From Salvator merianae (lineage: Eukaryota > Chordata > Lepidosauria > Squamata > Teiidae): DNA of 64,000 bases. The notes under the pieces were generated by a model. That model searched no databases and was not told where the DNA came from. It saw nothing but the letters and a program-made list of their open reading frames with translations. The stretch spans positions 16,353,289 to 16,417,288 of the forward strand of contig QVOM02000034.1 in the NCBI GenBank assembly GCA_003586115.2, written 5' to 3'. A program made the translations under genes and the position numbers. The stretch's first letter is position 1; each line of letters begins with the position of its first letter. Below, one piece after another: positions 23,131 through 35,190 of this stretch.

Positions 23131-23201
23131 GAAAGGAAGGAAGGAAGGAAGGAAGGAAGGAAGGAAGGAAGGAAGGAAGGAAGGAAGGAAGGAAGGAAGG
23201 A
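23131..23201. repeat. (AAGG)n microsatellite
   Basis: About 17-18 perfect tetranucleotide units, an all-purine strand. It opens a spurious lysine/glutamate/glycine/arginine frame. Confidence 0.97.
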
Positions 23202-24891
23202 GAATCTGCAAATGAATTGAATAAGCTTGATTTTATAAGATCTGATAACATGTTAATACAAGAACACTGACAATCCAAATTCCAAATCAAGACTTCCTTA
23301 AGCCATAATTTACTATATATGTGTGTGTGTAATGTAATGTTTCTTATATGCCAATTTCCTCTTCAGTCCACACCTTTTCTTCAGAAGATTCCAAGGCCTT
23401 GGGCATTTTGAGTTACAACTATTTTCTGGATTCTGAGACTCAATTGAAAAACAATGTACTATAACAGGAAACTCACAGTGGAAGTAACCATTTGCTTCTG
23501 ATGGTGAAACAGGGTAGTAGCAAGGAATTATTGTCTTGGTCTAAGCCTAGTAATATTCAGCATATTCCTACAGTAGTAACATACACTAATTTAAATTGTG
23601 ACAAACATGTAGCAAGTAAACAAGGAAACCCAGGACAAATTGCTGTGTTGGCATCCATTGTGTGATATCTTTTTTACCATGAGAACTTTGAGTCAATCTT
23701 CTAATGGAAGAGAGGCAATAGTGACTTGGAGACATAAGTTGGGACTTTTAAATGCAGAAGGAAGGGATAGAATCCTAAGTGTTCAATGACCTTAGAATTC
23801 ACCCTGCCTTGACTAAAGTAGCACTGCCAGTTAGTTCACTTCTGACACTTTACTGTATTTGTGGCCTTAATTGAGGGACCTAAACAAACAAATTAATCAC
23901 AACGGCTCATAAAAATGACAGAATTCATATGGCAGCATTCTTCATTCCCTCCAATTTGTTTCCCAGAAATCCCCACAGCGATTTATTTGCTGAATATGCG
24001 AGTTTTTCCCCCCTTATGAAAATTACAAATTGTTGTCAAGGTTAACGAGTTAATATTCTCATTCAATATTTATTTTATTGGGGAGGTAGCAGGATGGGAA
24101 GTGGGGGAGAGTGAAGAAGGGATGAAACATAGACATTTGTTCACTTTCTTTCCCTGCAAAGTCTAGTTTCTTAATCAATATGACAAGGACACTGTCCTTT
24201 GGATAATACTCTGAATCATTGGGATGAAAAAAAATGAGCTTTATTAATCAACAGCTCCTGATTAATTATTATAAAGTGAAGCTCATACATTTCTGTACAT
24301 TTTAATAATTCCTGAAGAAGGCTAACAACGTCCCTGGTGATTTGAAGGCTTTGGGAGTTTTAATATTTCTGAGCAATGTCACAATAAATAGACCAAGGGT
24401 ACTAGTGTTCACTCACTAATCCAATCCCTTTCAATCTAGTAAATGAGTAAAAACCTTCTTTTTTCCTATTTCCCCATCTATAATTCATCATTTGCATACA
24501 AAGTAAGCGAGAATCGGCAGCCTCATCAGTTTTCAAAATATCAAGGGACAACCCGGGTGATTTATAGCAGGCTGCATTATCTAGTTTATATAACTAGAAT
24601 TTTGCTGTTTAAGAGGGGAAGAGAGAAAGAGTGATTCACAGATCTGAAACATCATGATAACAGAAGACATATGCTACTCGAATGCATTGAAGGTCATGGG
24701 CTTTCCAGGAAACTCACAGGCTACATAGCACACCATCTGGCCTAGTGAACATCAGCCCTCAGATATGTTGGGATCTGGTGTTTGGTCCTGGCTTTCTGAA
24801 GAAATTATAAATGAGAGAGGGCCTCTGTGCACACATGAAATTGATTTCCATGCCCACAAAATAATCACAGCTATTTGAATTAAGAGATATG
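23202..24891. other. Repeat-poor AT-rich sequence; 24230-24330 possibly constrained
   Basis: One of the longest stretches without a recognised repeat. It contains homeodomain-type TAATTA-like runs at 24262-24272 and poly-T/A stretches. No open frame with a domain. Candidate non-coding regulatory DNA only by inference. Confidence 0.35.
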
Positions 24892-25290
24892 GAGCCTTTC
24901 TGCACTTGCTATTAGTACAAACTAGGAAGGGTTCTGCAGGCCTATCTTCTGCATGCTGGTGTAGGATAAGGGAGGCCCTGCCTTCTCCTAGCACACTCCA
25001 TCCACATAGGATGGAGCTACTGCACCCAAAATGGGATTCTAGTCTGGCTCAACCTCAGTTTTGAGGTCTACCAGTATACCGGGGGGGGGGGTATATTGGA
25101 CCACAGAGGCATGCAGATGGCACACCTTTGATATACCAAGGGGGACTCATTTCAGTAGCACAACACATAGTCCGTGCTAGTGCAGACTATGGTAGCCCTC
25201 CTAGTGCCTGCTGTAGTCTGCATTAGCATGCAGAGGGCAGACCCCTATTTCAGAATATAATCCAAAATAAGGATCAGTGCAGAAAGGGTC
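24892..25290. mobile_element. Harbinger-like MITE, long composite form
   Basis: The ends GAGCCTTTCTGCACTT and AGTGCAGAAAGGGTC are inverted copies of the family terminus. The interior has a subterminal 'ctagtgcagactatggtag' segment shared with the 45336 and 54553 copies, and a G run at 25081-25090. Flanks (ATG/AGG) match at two of three bases. Confidence 0.6.
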
Positions 25291-25751
25291 AGGAGCTCCT
25301 CAGGACTGCGCTGGAATCAACTTCAGGGAGCTGGCCACGGCAGGCTCCTTTTCTTTTGGAAGCTGATTTTGTTGCAGTGCTGAAGGAGCCCTGCCAGATC
25401 ATGATCATGTGACAATATGCTGACTCAAAGAAGGAAGTGCACGATATATTTCCCTCCTGATAAATCAGAAATTTAGGGTGATAGGCTAACAACACCCTGA
25501 CATGGCATTGGTGCTGTTTGCCATTCATGCTGCGATTCGACATGTTGCCATCAGTTTTAGCATATCTGGAGACAGCCTAGAAAGATGGTGTTCTGTATGT
25601 GAAAATGGGATTTGTGATAAAAGGGGTTAGGTCCCAACTGTTACCTGTCTTAAGTACATATTTAAATAGTTTCATGTTAACAGAGGCACATGTCAAATGT
25701 GCTTTGCAGCTGTTTCCAGCCATCTAAGCTACTTGTATCTGAGCATGCAGT
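25291..25751. other. Unassigned sequence
   Basis: No repeat or gene recognised between a MITE and a CR1 3' end. An 84-codon minus-strand frame has no domain. Confidence 0.4.
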
Positions 25752-26625
25752 AGAATCATAGAATCATGGAGTTGGAAGGGACTCCAGGGTCATTGAGTCC
25801 AACCCCCTGCTCCATGAAGGATTCACTAAACCGTCCCAGGCAGATGGCTGTCCAGCCTCTCCTTGAAGACCTCCTGTGAAGGATAGCTTACCACTTCCTG
25901 TGGCAAGCAACCTATTCCATTGACTGATTGCCCTTACTGTCAGAAAGTTTTTTTTCCTAATATTTAGCCTGTATCTACTCCCTTGAAGTTTTATCCCATT
26001 GTTTCTAGTCCTTCCTTCTTGTGTAACTGATAATAGGGCTAATCCGTCTGCATTGTGACAGCCCTTCACATACTTGAAAACAGCTATCATGTCTCCTCTC
26101 AGTCTTCTCTTCTGCAGGTTAAACATTCCTAGATCCTTTAACCGTTCTTCATAGGACATGGTTAGCAGACCACTCACCATTCTGGTAGCCCTCCTTTGAA
26201 TTTGTTCCAGTTTGTCAGTGTCTTTTTTAAATTGGGGTGCCCAGAACTGGACACAGTACTCCGATGAGGTCTTACCAAGGTAGAGTAAAGATGAATAATT
26301 ACTTCTCATGATCTAGACTCTGTGATCCTCTTGATACACCCCAGGATGGTGTTTACCTTTTTTGCAGCTGCATCACACTGTTGACTCATTGTAATCCATG
26401 ATCTACTAGTACACTCAGATCCTTTTCACATGTGCTGCTGCTCAGCCAGATTCCTCCCATTCTGTATTGGTTTTTGTCATTTTGTCATTACCCAGACATA
26501 GGACTTTGCTTTTCTCCCTGTTAATTATCATTCTGTTAGTTTCAGCTTACTGTTCAAGCTTGTCCAGATCTTTCTGAATCCTCTCCTTCTCCTCCCTATT
26601 GTTAGCAGTACTAAGCATTAGGGAG
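25752..26625 (-). mobile_element. CR1 LINE 3' part
   Basis: The minus strand encodes the CR1 ORF2 C-terminus: [61 protein letters not shown] and [13 protein letters not shown]. The 3' end is two ATTCTATG-type octamers at 25752-25770, the CR1 tail signature. Upstream coding (26310-26625) is decayed, with the MSQQ block near 26385 and an EKWSE...NK region near 26550. Frameshifts occur near both ends of the open stretch. The copy at 47252 is a close relative in the same orientation. Confidence 0.92.
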
Positions 26626-26844
26626 GTTGCCATTAAATTATAAAACCCAAAATTCATGAGGAGTGCTAAATAGTACTGTTTAGAGGAAAGTAAGACCTCT
26701 TTTCCACGGCCTGAGTAAAGGCTGCTTGTGCTGCTGGATCTGGGGTTAGGATATGTGACATCCAAGTGCTTTCTGCCCTTCCAAGCTTTGAAACCAGGGA
26801 GTAAAGGTTTCCCTGTAAAACTGAAGCTGGGAGTCGTCCACTCT

Positions 26845-27084
26845 TCTGCATGCCTTCCCGTTACATTCTATTGATCCCTGGACTGCCCGTAGACCTGTTA
26901 AAACAGGACTACCAATATTCCGGTCTAGGTGGCCATTTTGGCTACCTAGACTGGACTATGCTATGTCCAATGCGGGTGCAGTGTGCTAGCAGGGGAGAAT
27001 GGCTTGCCACTTAGCCAGTCCACTGTGTGGAAGGGAGGCCCCTGAACCCCTTCCTGGACTGGCTTCAGGACAAGTGCAGACAGG
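26845..27084. mobile_element. Composite Harbinger-like segment
   Basis: It shares an ordered set of blocks with 20510-20620 and ends near 27080 with GACAAGTGCAGACAGGTCC, close to the family 3' terminus. The left end is not defined. Confidence 0.4.
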
Positions 27085-28423
27085 TCCTTAATTGTGCTGT
27101 TCTACTTTTTTATAAATGACCTGGATGACACAATAAGGAGACACTGATCAAATCTGCAGATAAGACAAGCTAGGAGAAGAGACTGATACTTTGGAAGAAA
27201 AGGGAGAAGATTCAGAAAGAATTAGACAAGCTTGAACAGTGGGCTAAAACAAAAAGAATGGAATTTTACAGGAAGAAAAGCTCTACATCTATCTAATAAA
27301 AATAAAAGGAACAAGTACAGAATGGGGACATCTGGCTTAGAAGCAGCCCCTGTAAAAAGGCTCTGGCAGTACATTTCCGTACCTACCTTGTCTGTTCCAG
27401 AACAGGACAGGATGCTTCATCCTGGAATAAGCAACCTGCCCCAAGGTGGGATGGATTGTTCCTGGACTGGAACAGGACTGTCTGCATTTGGACAGCCCAT
27501 TCTGCTCCAGTTCTGGCTGCTACCTCTTGAGAGTCCTTGGAGGCCACACTAAGGCTGGTCTTCACAATTTCTGATCTGGTCATTTTGGGGCCAGACCCAC
27601 TTCCAAGGACACTTCATGGAGGCTGCCAAAAAGGGTCCCTTATAGTATACTGGACCACAGAAGTGTGTCATCTGCATACCTCCATGGTCCAGTATACTGT
27701 TCCTGGGCCAACTGTAGACCTCATATTGAGGTCTGCAGCTTTACCAGGCTAGAAATAGCCCCAGTCCACACTTCATCCAATGCAGACAAAGCATGATGAG
27801 CCTCTGCTATCCTGCACTAGCACATGGATGCCGGAAGTCTAGACTTGACCATCATCTGATCTACCTCTACTGTTCTATGTGGGAAAAGCCATAGATTATA
27901 GAGCACAAGCAGTAATTATCCTACTCTACACTGCCTTGGCCAGGCTTCATTTGGAGTATTGTGTACCTATCTCAGTTAAAAAAAGACATTGACAAACCAC
28001 AGCAAGTTAAAAGGAGAGCTACCAAGATGGTAAAAGAACTGGAAACCAAGTCCTATTAGGAAAACTTAATAGACCCGAGGAAAGACTGATGGGGGGGGGG
28101 GATTATTGGTGGCTTCAGATATCTGAAGGGCTGTCACATTTTAGATGGATTACTCTCACTTGCCCCGGAGGGTAAGACTAAAACCAATGAGATGAAACTT
28201 TGAGGAAGTAGATACAGGTAGACATCAGAAAAAATTTCCTGACAGTAAGAACTGTCACTCAGTCAACTAGGTTAGTTCATAAAGTGCTTAGTTCTCCTTC
28301 ACTGGATGTCTTCAAAAGAGGCTGGATAGCCTTCTGTCCAAGATGGTCTAGTGATTCCTGACTGAGTAGAGGATTGAACTTGAAGACTTTGGAGCCCCCT
28401 TGCAATTCTATGATTCTATGAAG
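27085..28423 (+). mobile_element. CR1 LINE, 3' half, split by a MITE
   Basis: Before the interruption the + strand encodes FINDLDDTI (about 27105), a decayed ADDTKL region and LNSGLKQKEWNF...ALHLSNKNKRNKYRM (about 27230-27330). After it come LHLEYCV (about 27945), KKDIDKPQQVKRRATKMVKEL (about 27980-28040), KNFLTVRTVTQ (about 28230) and a 3' end with two ATTCTATG octamers (about 28407-28422). A G run at 28091-28101 lies in decayed coding sequence. Many stops; inactive. Confidence 0.85.
27357..27892. mobile_element. MITE inserted in CR1
   Basis: The CR1 reading breaks off at about 27355 and resumes at about 27895, bracketing foreign sequence. That sequence contains family blocks ('gggatg...tgtt', 'tatactggaccacag', 'aggtctgcag') and ends near GGGAAAAGCC. 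Exact termini and duplication are unclear. Confidence 0.5.
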
Positions 28424-30003
28424 AGCAGGATTGAAATGTTCAAATATAAATAAATGATAAATATTTATCTTTTCAATCTAATATCAGGATGGTTGCTATT
28501 ATTGCCAGACGTGGCACCAGGCCATATAGATGTCATTTTTTCTGTCTCATGCTTCCCAACTGCATCCACAGTCTACTGTAGGAAACAGCACCATGCATCC
28601 ATTTATTGCCATATATCTGTCAACTGATATCCACTCATCTGAACTCCATTTAGACCCATTTTGAACTGTGTTAGGGCATTTATTAGCATTCAACGAAAGT
28701 AAACTTTGTAAATTTGGCTTTGTCCTCCTTGAATTTCAGATATTGGGATCTGGCCTTACAAGTCAAATCTTCTCTCTGTTAAGGAATAATTACAGACCGT
28801 CCTCATGGTCTGATCAGGTCTGATAATGCTATTCTCAGATTACCAACCATGTTCTTGGCAGTGGTTTTGACCAAGCCTGTTTATACCTGATATCTTTCCT
28901 GAATTCCAGTGAAGATGTTTTCCCCCCCATATATTAATCCACAGCAATGAATAACATGTCATTGCTTGAGAACACCATGTGATACTCTGCAGTGGCTGCA
29001 TTTTGCCCTCTAGAAATATGGGTTCTGATCACAGATAACTAAAATGAGATTAGGAGGGCTGCTTTCTCTAGAGACAACAGCAGTCTCGGTCATCAAACTA
29101 CCATATGGCAGATTTGGCAATCTTCACAGAGGTCCATAGTTTAATTATCACAAAGACAGATTCAGATCCCTTCTTGCAAAATGCTGGGGTTCTCCAGACG
29201 GCAAAACCTGGCAGCACAATTAAGGGGAAAGCTGTGTTGTACTTGGCTCAAATGCGAAGTGACCTTACCGAGTCCAGCGCTGTCACTTCCTAACATTTCA
29301 CTCATGATTAAGTTTATCATTTCAAACAAACAACATCAAATGTCAGGTCTCTGGTCTGCTTAGCAAGGGGGAAAAAAATACCATACTGCAACTGCTCCCA
29401 TCAAACTGCCTTCAGTGCACGCTTGTGAGTGCTGGAACGAGACACAGGCAGAGAAAGGATGAAAAGAAATTTCAGAGCTATCTCTTCCTTTTTCCTTAAC
29501 TAACTGTGACAGAAATTAAAGAGCTTAAGTAAAGTCTGCTTTATAAGTCCAAGTCCTTTTTTAATTCTCCATGCGTAAAAATATGATCAATTATTTATTT
29601 AGGTGACAACATCTTCAGCTGCACTCTTCATTGGCATTATGTACAGCTGGCTGTTGCCCATGCCAGCTGGAGATGGAGGGCTGGAGGAGAGGTTTGATGC
29701 ATGGACAATTGCAATGGACTTTTAGCTGTCCGCACGGATTGGAATTTCCTTGTGCAAAATTTCCTGCTCACATGGCCTTCTGTCTATGCAGATATGTGTA
29801 TCTTCTCAAACAATTTGCACAAAAGTGAATGAATATATTTTCAGGCTTTCATAAGTATTATCATGTACACGTATACGTTTGTGTGTCTGTGTCTTTGTTA
29901 TAGATACATGAATACACAAGCACATATAGAAAATTAAATGCAGTGGCCAGGTGACAGTTTGCTGTTAGTCTTTGATTTTCAAAATTGGGGCTTTTTTCAG
30001 GTA
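28424..30003. other. Unassigned AT-rich sequence
   Basis: No gene, RNA or repeat recognised. Only short chance frames. Confidence 0.45.
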
Positions 30004-30415
30004 TTATGAACATAAGAGGAGCCCTACTGGATGAAGCCACAATCCGTCTAGTCCAGTATTCAGTCTCACCAATTGCTTCTGGGCATTTTCAAGCAGAAGA
30101 CACCTGCTCCCAGTTCTCTGCAAATGGATTTTAGAGACACCCTGCTTGTCTCTCCAAGCTGGTGGCTGTATCTAGACATCAATTCTAGTAGCCATTGATA
30201 CACTTGTCCTCCATGAATTTGTATAACCCCTTCTTATAGCATACAGGCTGGATGCTGTCACTACCTTTTCCTCCATAGACTGATAACCTGCTGGGTGAAA
30301 AAATACTTCCCTTTTTTAGTTCTAACTCTTCTGCCCATCAGCTTCATAGAGTTACCCTGGGTCTAGTGTTGTGTCCACCGTCTGCACACCATGAATGATT
30401 TTAAAAGCTAACAGT
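30004..30415 (-). mobile_element. CR1 LINE 3' end (TTATGTTC-tail subfamily)
   Basis: Its reverse complement follows the 3' region of the 49515-51913 copy: a decayed C-terminal coding piece with a FFTQ-like block (about 30300), then 'ttcatggaggacaagtgtatcaatggctac', then 'agaatgcccagaagca', then 'actagac...atccagtagggctcc' and one TTATGTTC unit at 30008. Confidence 0.8.
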
Positions 30416-30833
30416 TAGGGGTATGCAAATGTTCACTTCCTCCAAAAATAGAAGCACATACTAGGAATTTCATCATCACAGCAAAGAAAAGAAAATGAAA
30501 GTAAACAAAAGTGACTGAAGCAAGAAAATTCCAGCAAGCCATCCATGCCAATGCTAATGTCGTTACAAGAAAGTGGCAGCTGAAGCAGTATCTGCACAGG
30601 AAGATGTAGAGCTCTTCCCCCTCCAAAATAAAAGGAGAGTGACACTTCTAGTGCTCCTTTTTAAATGGCAGCATGTTGTCTGCCATGGATCATCCCGCTC
30701 CTCAAAATTGCATCAAGAGACTCCCTGGGTGCAAACTGAATGGGCAAGGAGCAGCCCCAGGCCTGTTCAGACTGTAGTCAGGGAACACCTGGATGTAATT
30801 TCAGTGGGCAAGAGAGACTGCCATATTGTTGCC
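30416..30833. other. Unassigned sequence
   Basis: No feature recognised. Confidence 0.4.
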
Positions 30834-31065
30834 ATGTCAAGATCAGCTGCAATCTTGCCATGGGAGGGGAGAAGATGCCTTTCCTTCCCTCCCCAAGTCA
30901 ACATCACAAGCAATCTTGACTTGGGGGAGGCAGCCTCCCCTACTGTCAAGATTACAGCTGGCAATCGCCAGCTTCAGTCTTGATGATGGGGGGAGGTGGT
31001 GGCCTCTTTCCGTCAATATTGTAACAATGATCTCAACAGGCAGGGACAGGCCTCCCCCCACATTA
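30834..31065. repeat. Divergent tandem repeat, ~50-60 bp units
   Basis: Four or so loosely similar units each begin with a GTCAAGAT-like block and end with a GGGGAGG- or CCTCCCC-type block (about 30836, 30897, 30945, 31012). An A run of about 22 lies just after (31091-31113). Confidence 0.45.
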
Positions 31066-31897
31066 AGCTTGATAGTGCAGGTAGGGTTCACAAAAAAAAA
31101 AAAAAAAAAAAAAATCACAGGAAATGGCCCTATGAAGATCTCTTCCCTTGATCTACCATTATGGTTATCTATGGGTGCTTATAACAGTATGGAGGGAGGG
31201 ATAGTTGTGTTGTTTATTCGCTATGAGGGGGTAGAATCGCACTGACTCTTATGTGGTCTCTGTGCCCTCATATCGCATTCATGGCACCATAAAGGGCCTG
31301 TTTGCACTTCTGAAGCAGAACGTTCTTGGCCGCTCACTAGAAATGAGGATTCGCACTCATGCGTGCACGCACCATTCCCGATTCTCACCGAGGCCCACCT
31401 GATACATACCTGAAGTTGGGGAAGGCTTTTGGTTGCTATTTTTTTTTCAATTGCATTTTCTCTTCCCTACATTGATGACAAAATTAGTGGTCAAGGCTTC
31501 TGTTTTTGGAGGGGAGGGTGGATCTTTACGCAGCCCCACTAACATAGCCCTGTTCCTAGATTTACCACAGATATATGGCTATTGTGTATGAAATTCATCT
31601 ATACTCATAGTACTTGTTTTTCTCCTGAGGATATGGATGGTAGATCCTACATTCACCTACTCTTTCTGTGCAAATGAATGAAACTTGAAAAAGATAAAAT
31701 CTACCTTGGTGGTGGAGATCTATCTAGAACCAGAATGGAAATGAAATTAATTATTATAACTTTCCAGTGCTTATCTGCAACAATATCTGGAAGGCCACAA
31801 TTTCCCTAGCCTTTTGTAATGCAATACTTGCCTTCTACTCTCTAACGTTTCTTATCCATCTTCAGAGCATGTTCCTTAACTTTGAGCTAGAGCATTA
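31066..31897. other. Unassigned; contains poly-A run
   Basis: The A run at 31091-31113 could be a retroposon tail, but no retroposed gene body is recognisable upstream. The remainder is unassigned. Confidence 0.4.
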
Positions 31898-32187
31898 GGG
31901 CCTTTCTACACTAAAAGGCCTGTGGTCCAAACCAGTGGACCTGGACCACCAGGCACACTGGTTCATACCACCTCTAGGTGTAATCTGGAACAGCATCATC
32001 TGTATATCAGCGGTGGTCCAGACCACCCTTTGCCCCAGCCTCAAAGCTCACATGAGCTTCAAGGAGGGGCTCCAATGCCTCTTAGGGCCAAGAACAAAGG
32101 TTCCTAGTCTTGAATGTGGATCATTGAGGTCCAGAAGCTGACTATGGGAACTCCTATTCCAGATTTGGGGTAAGTGCAGAAAGAGCC
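31898..32187. mobile_element. Harbinger-like MITE, TSD TTA
   Basis: It begins GGGCCTTTCTACACT and ends AAGTGCAGAAAGAGCC, inverted with two mismatches over 15 bases. TTA flanks both sides (31895-31897, 32188-32190). The 290-bp interior includes 'gtggtccagaccaccc', a short palindrome-like block. Confidence 0.78.
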
Positions 32188-32739
32188 TTATATTTTATAT
32201 TGTTATGTGTTTAATTCATATTGATGAATTCACTTCATTTTATTGCATATCACATTATAATTTATTTTTGAGAACATATTTTTAAAAAATACATCCTTCA
32301 TATACAAAATTAAATCACTGCAGTACCTCTTTATTCTTGCTTAATTTTTTTTTTTTTTTAGAAATAAAATTATTTAAAAATACAATACTGTGTTTGCTCA
32401 TTCAAGAGAAGCCATATCCACTGGAGAAAAAGCAAGTACTATGTTATCCTTGGGGAAAGATGGCAATTGGCAGAAGATAATGAGAATCTTTAAAACCATG
32501 CCAACTAATTGAAAAAAGGTTAATGTGTACCCACCAGATCATTCAATTAAATAGCCACATTTATAGGAACTATTATCTGAATTAAAAATGGACATTCCCT
32601 GTATTATGTGTCATAATAACCTTATGTTAAGGTTTTAAAGAAATGCATTGAAGGCTCTGTCTTCTTATGGACAGTTCTGAAAGATATATGCAAAGATATA
32701 TAAACAAGAACATACACGAGTACTCCCTGTATCCTCACT
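32188..32739. other. Unassigned AT-rich sequence
   Basis: Includes a T run (about 32346-32361). No gene or repeat recognised. Confidence 0.45.
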
Positions 32740-33343
32740 GGTCCTTTCTGCACTCACACTGCTAGTTCCACATTAGTAAGTCCAGAATTGCTATCTGGAT
32801 CACACATAGCAGGCAGCCCCCTCATACTTTTAGTGGGTTGGGTGACATAAGAACTGTAACAACACAAACAGTAATGCAGATGCGCAATCCCTGCTCCACA
32901 TCATGTGATGCAATCTACCATTGTGAGCACCACCCAAACCCCGTTGCAACTGGCCCATGTCTCATGTTGCTCAAATGCTGCACCTGGGTTGTCAGGGCAT
33001 GGCATGCTGAAGCCAACCCCCAGGCAGTATTTGTCATCTGCAGTCCTCATATCTGGCAACATGAAGCTAGCTGTGGCAGCAATGCAAAAGCTGGTTGCAG
33101 TGGTGATGCAACACATGCCCCTTGCAGCCACAACCACACTCCATGCAGATTTGTTCTATGTGCAGATGCACTGATACTTGTACAGGAACAGATGGCAGTG
33201 GTACGGATGTAGTACCTATTAACATAGACCACCACTGTTTCCAACTACAGGACCCTTATAGTCTAGATTACCCCATTCCCTTGCAGACCATATGGACTAT
33301 GGAGCTCCTAATTCCAGATTACCAGGTAACTGCAGAAAAGGCC
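32740..33343. mobile_element. Harbinger-like MITE, TSD ACT
   Basis: It begins GGTCCTTTCTGCACT and ends TAACTGCAGAAAAGGCC. ACT flanks both sides (32737-32739, 33344-33346). The 604-bp interior includes open frames on both strands (32838-33212; 32901-33137) with no transposase motif. The interior differs from the short copies, as in families where one terminus pair mobilises unrelated cargo. Confidence 0.72.
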
Positions 33344-34929
33344 ACTTTCTGAATCTATCTCCCTCCCAACTGGCAGCTCTAATTCTAAAACAAAGGTATA
33401 CAACATGGTATCTTGCAGATGCTGCTGGTCTTCAGCTTTCATTAGTTACATTCAGTAAGGGCAGAGATGAAGCAGGACAGAAGCTGAAGTTTTGTAACAT
33501 CTGAATTTCAGGAGTGTGTTTTAGGGAAGGATAGCAGAACAGTGGACTAGTGGTAGAAAGTGGTGACTGGAACCCTATTTTTAATAATCTACATAGTATC
33601 CTTATAGTTAGTGGCTTGGAGAGGGATGATTAGCAAAACAGAAGTAGTAGAGTGGTGTCAGAGGAGTGCACCAATTTACTGAGTGAGTTTGATGGCACAA
33701 AACTGAGTTCTGATTCATATCAAATCAGAACCGGGTTTGGAGGACAGTAAACATATAAAAAATATTGCTCAGTCAGTATGGTGGTACCCCATAGCTGGTG
33801 TTTCACTGGTTATTCCTGGCCTGGAACACAGTTCAGTTGGATTTTTAAAAATTACCTATTCCATTGCATCTCCATTGCTCCACTCTTACTACCATTGTGC
33901 AAATTAAAGCATTCCCTACTTTAAATACTACAACACAGGGCAATATCTGATCCTATGACTCAGGATAATTGAAGACAAGAAGGATTTAACTGGGACCTCA
34001 TACCTACAAAGCATGGGTTTCACCATAGGGATATAGCTTTAATCTATGGTTGCATCCATGCATCCCCAAAAGGCCATCCCCAAAAGATCTGCATTTGTCT
34101 TTCATGGATGAAAAGCATCCTCAGAGGTACCTTTTGTCCCAAACATGAAAAATATCACCAAGGGAACTTGCTACTCTTTTCTGCTCCCATCATGAGGAGG
34201 GAGGGCAGCAGGGGATGACTTAGCTTGGTTGCTTTCTGTATGGCACAATTAAGCACCAGACAGAAAATGGCTGACTTCTGCAGCCATTTTCTGATGATTA
34301 CTTAATTGCATTGGGCAAAAATTTTAAAGGCTGTAGAACAGAAGTTCTTGATCCAATTTCAAAGTCTGGAAGACCAGGAGGCATGTATACACCTTGGTCA
34401 TGGTCCAGTGGTGAGATCCTACCATGAAGATGACCATTATTCAGGCCATGATAGTGCAGCTTATGTATAGTTTAATTAGAATCCTGCACTGTAGACTACG
34501 TAAATAGCTTTTTGCACCCTCATTAACATTGCTTAGGTTCTTGAAGGCCTACTTTTCTCCTGGATTTTTTAAAAAAGTATTCTTACACGCAATTAATATT
34601 GTGTTAAAATGTATTTTCCCCAACATCAGACCAATGGTTTAACTGGCTTTTAGTTTAGGTAATCTAAAATATCTCACTCATTTTTCATGGGCAATTTCTG
34701 TTGGGCAATTTCAAAATAAGAATCAGCAGAAATTCCCTTTCTGGAGGAGGAAAGAAATCCTACAATCACGGCACATGGTTTCTAAGATCAAGGGTAAGGA
34801 AAAAGATGGATGTCCTGAGGTTCTATGTATCACTTTGAAAATAGTTAGCAATTTCATTATAGTAGCCATTCACTTTATTATGTATTTATTTACTTAAATT
34901 ATCCTGCCTTTCATCCAGAGGTTTCATAA
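33344..34929. other. Unassigned intergenic sequence
   Basis: No coding or repeat signal recognised. Confidence 0.45.
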
Positions 34930-35190
34930 GAACATTTGAGAACATAAGAGGAGCCCTGCTGGATCAGGCCAGGGCCCATCTAGTCCAGTATCCTGTTTCA
35001 TATAGGATTGCTTCTGGGCATTCTCAAGCAGAAGACAAAGTCAATACCTTCACCTGCTGTCAACTTTCTGAAATGGTCTTTAGAGGCATTTGCCTGTCTC
35101 TCCACCCTGAAGGCAGTACCTAGGCATCCATTATAGTAGCTATAGATACATCTGATCTCCATGAATTTGTCCAGTTTCAGAATAAGTCAC
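34930..35190 (-). mobile_element. CR1 LINE 3' end (TTATGTTC-tail subfamily)
   Basis: Reverse complement shows 'caaattcatggagatcag', 'atggatgcctaggtactgcc', 'gagaatgcccagaagcaatc', 'actagatgggccc' and 'gctcctcttatgttct'. It is the same 3' UTR as at 50812-51061 and 51660-51913. Confidence 0.85.

Noticed and set aside
31091..31113. Poly-A run as tail of a processed pseudogene
   Set aside because: No recognisable coding sequence upstream, and no flanking duplication seen.
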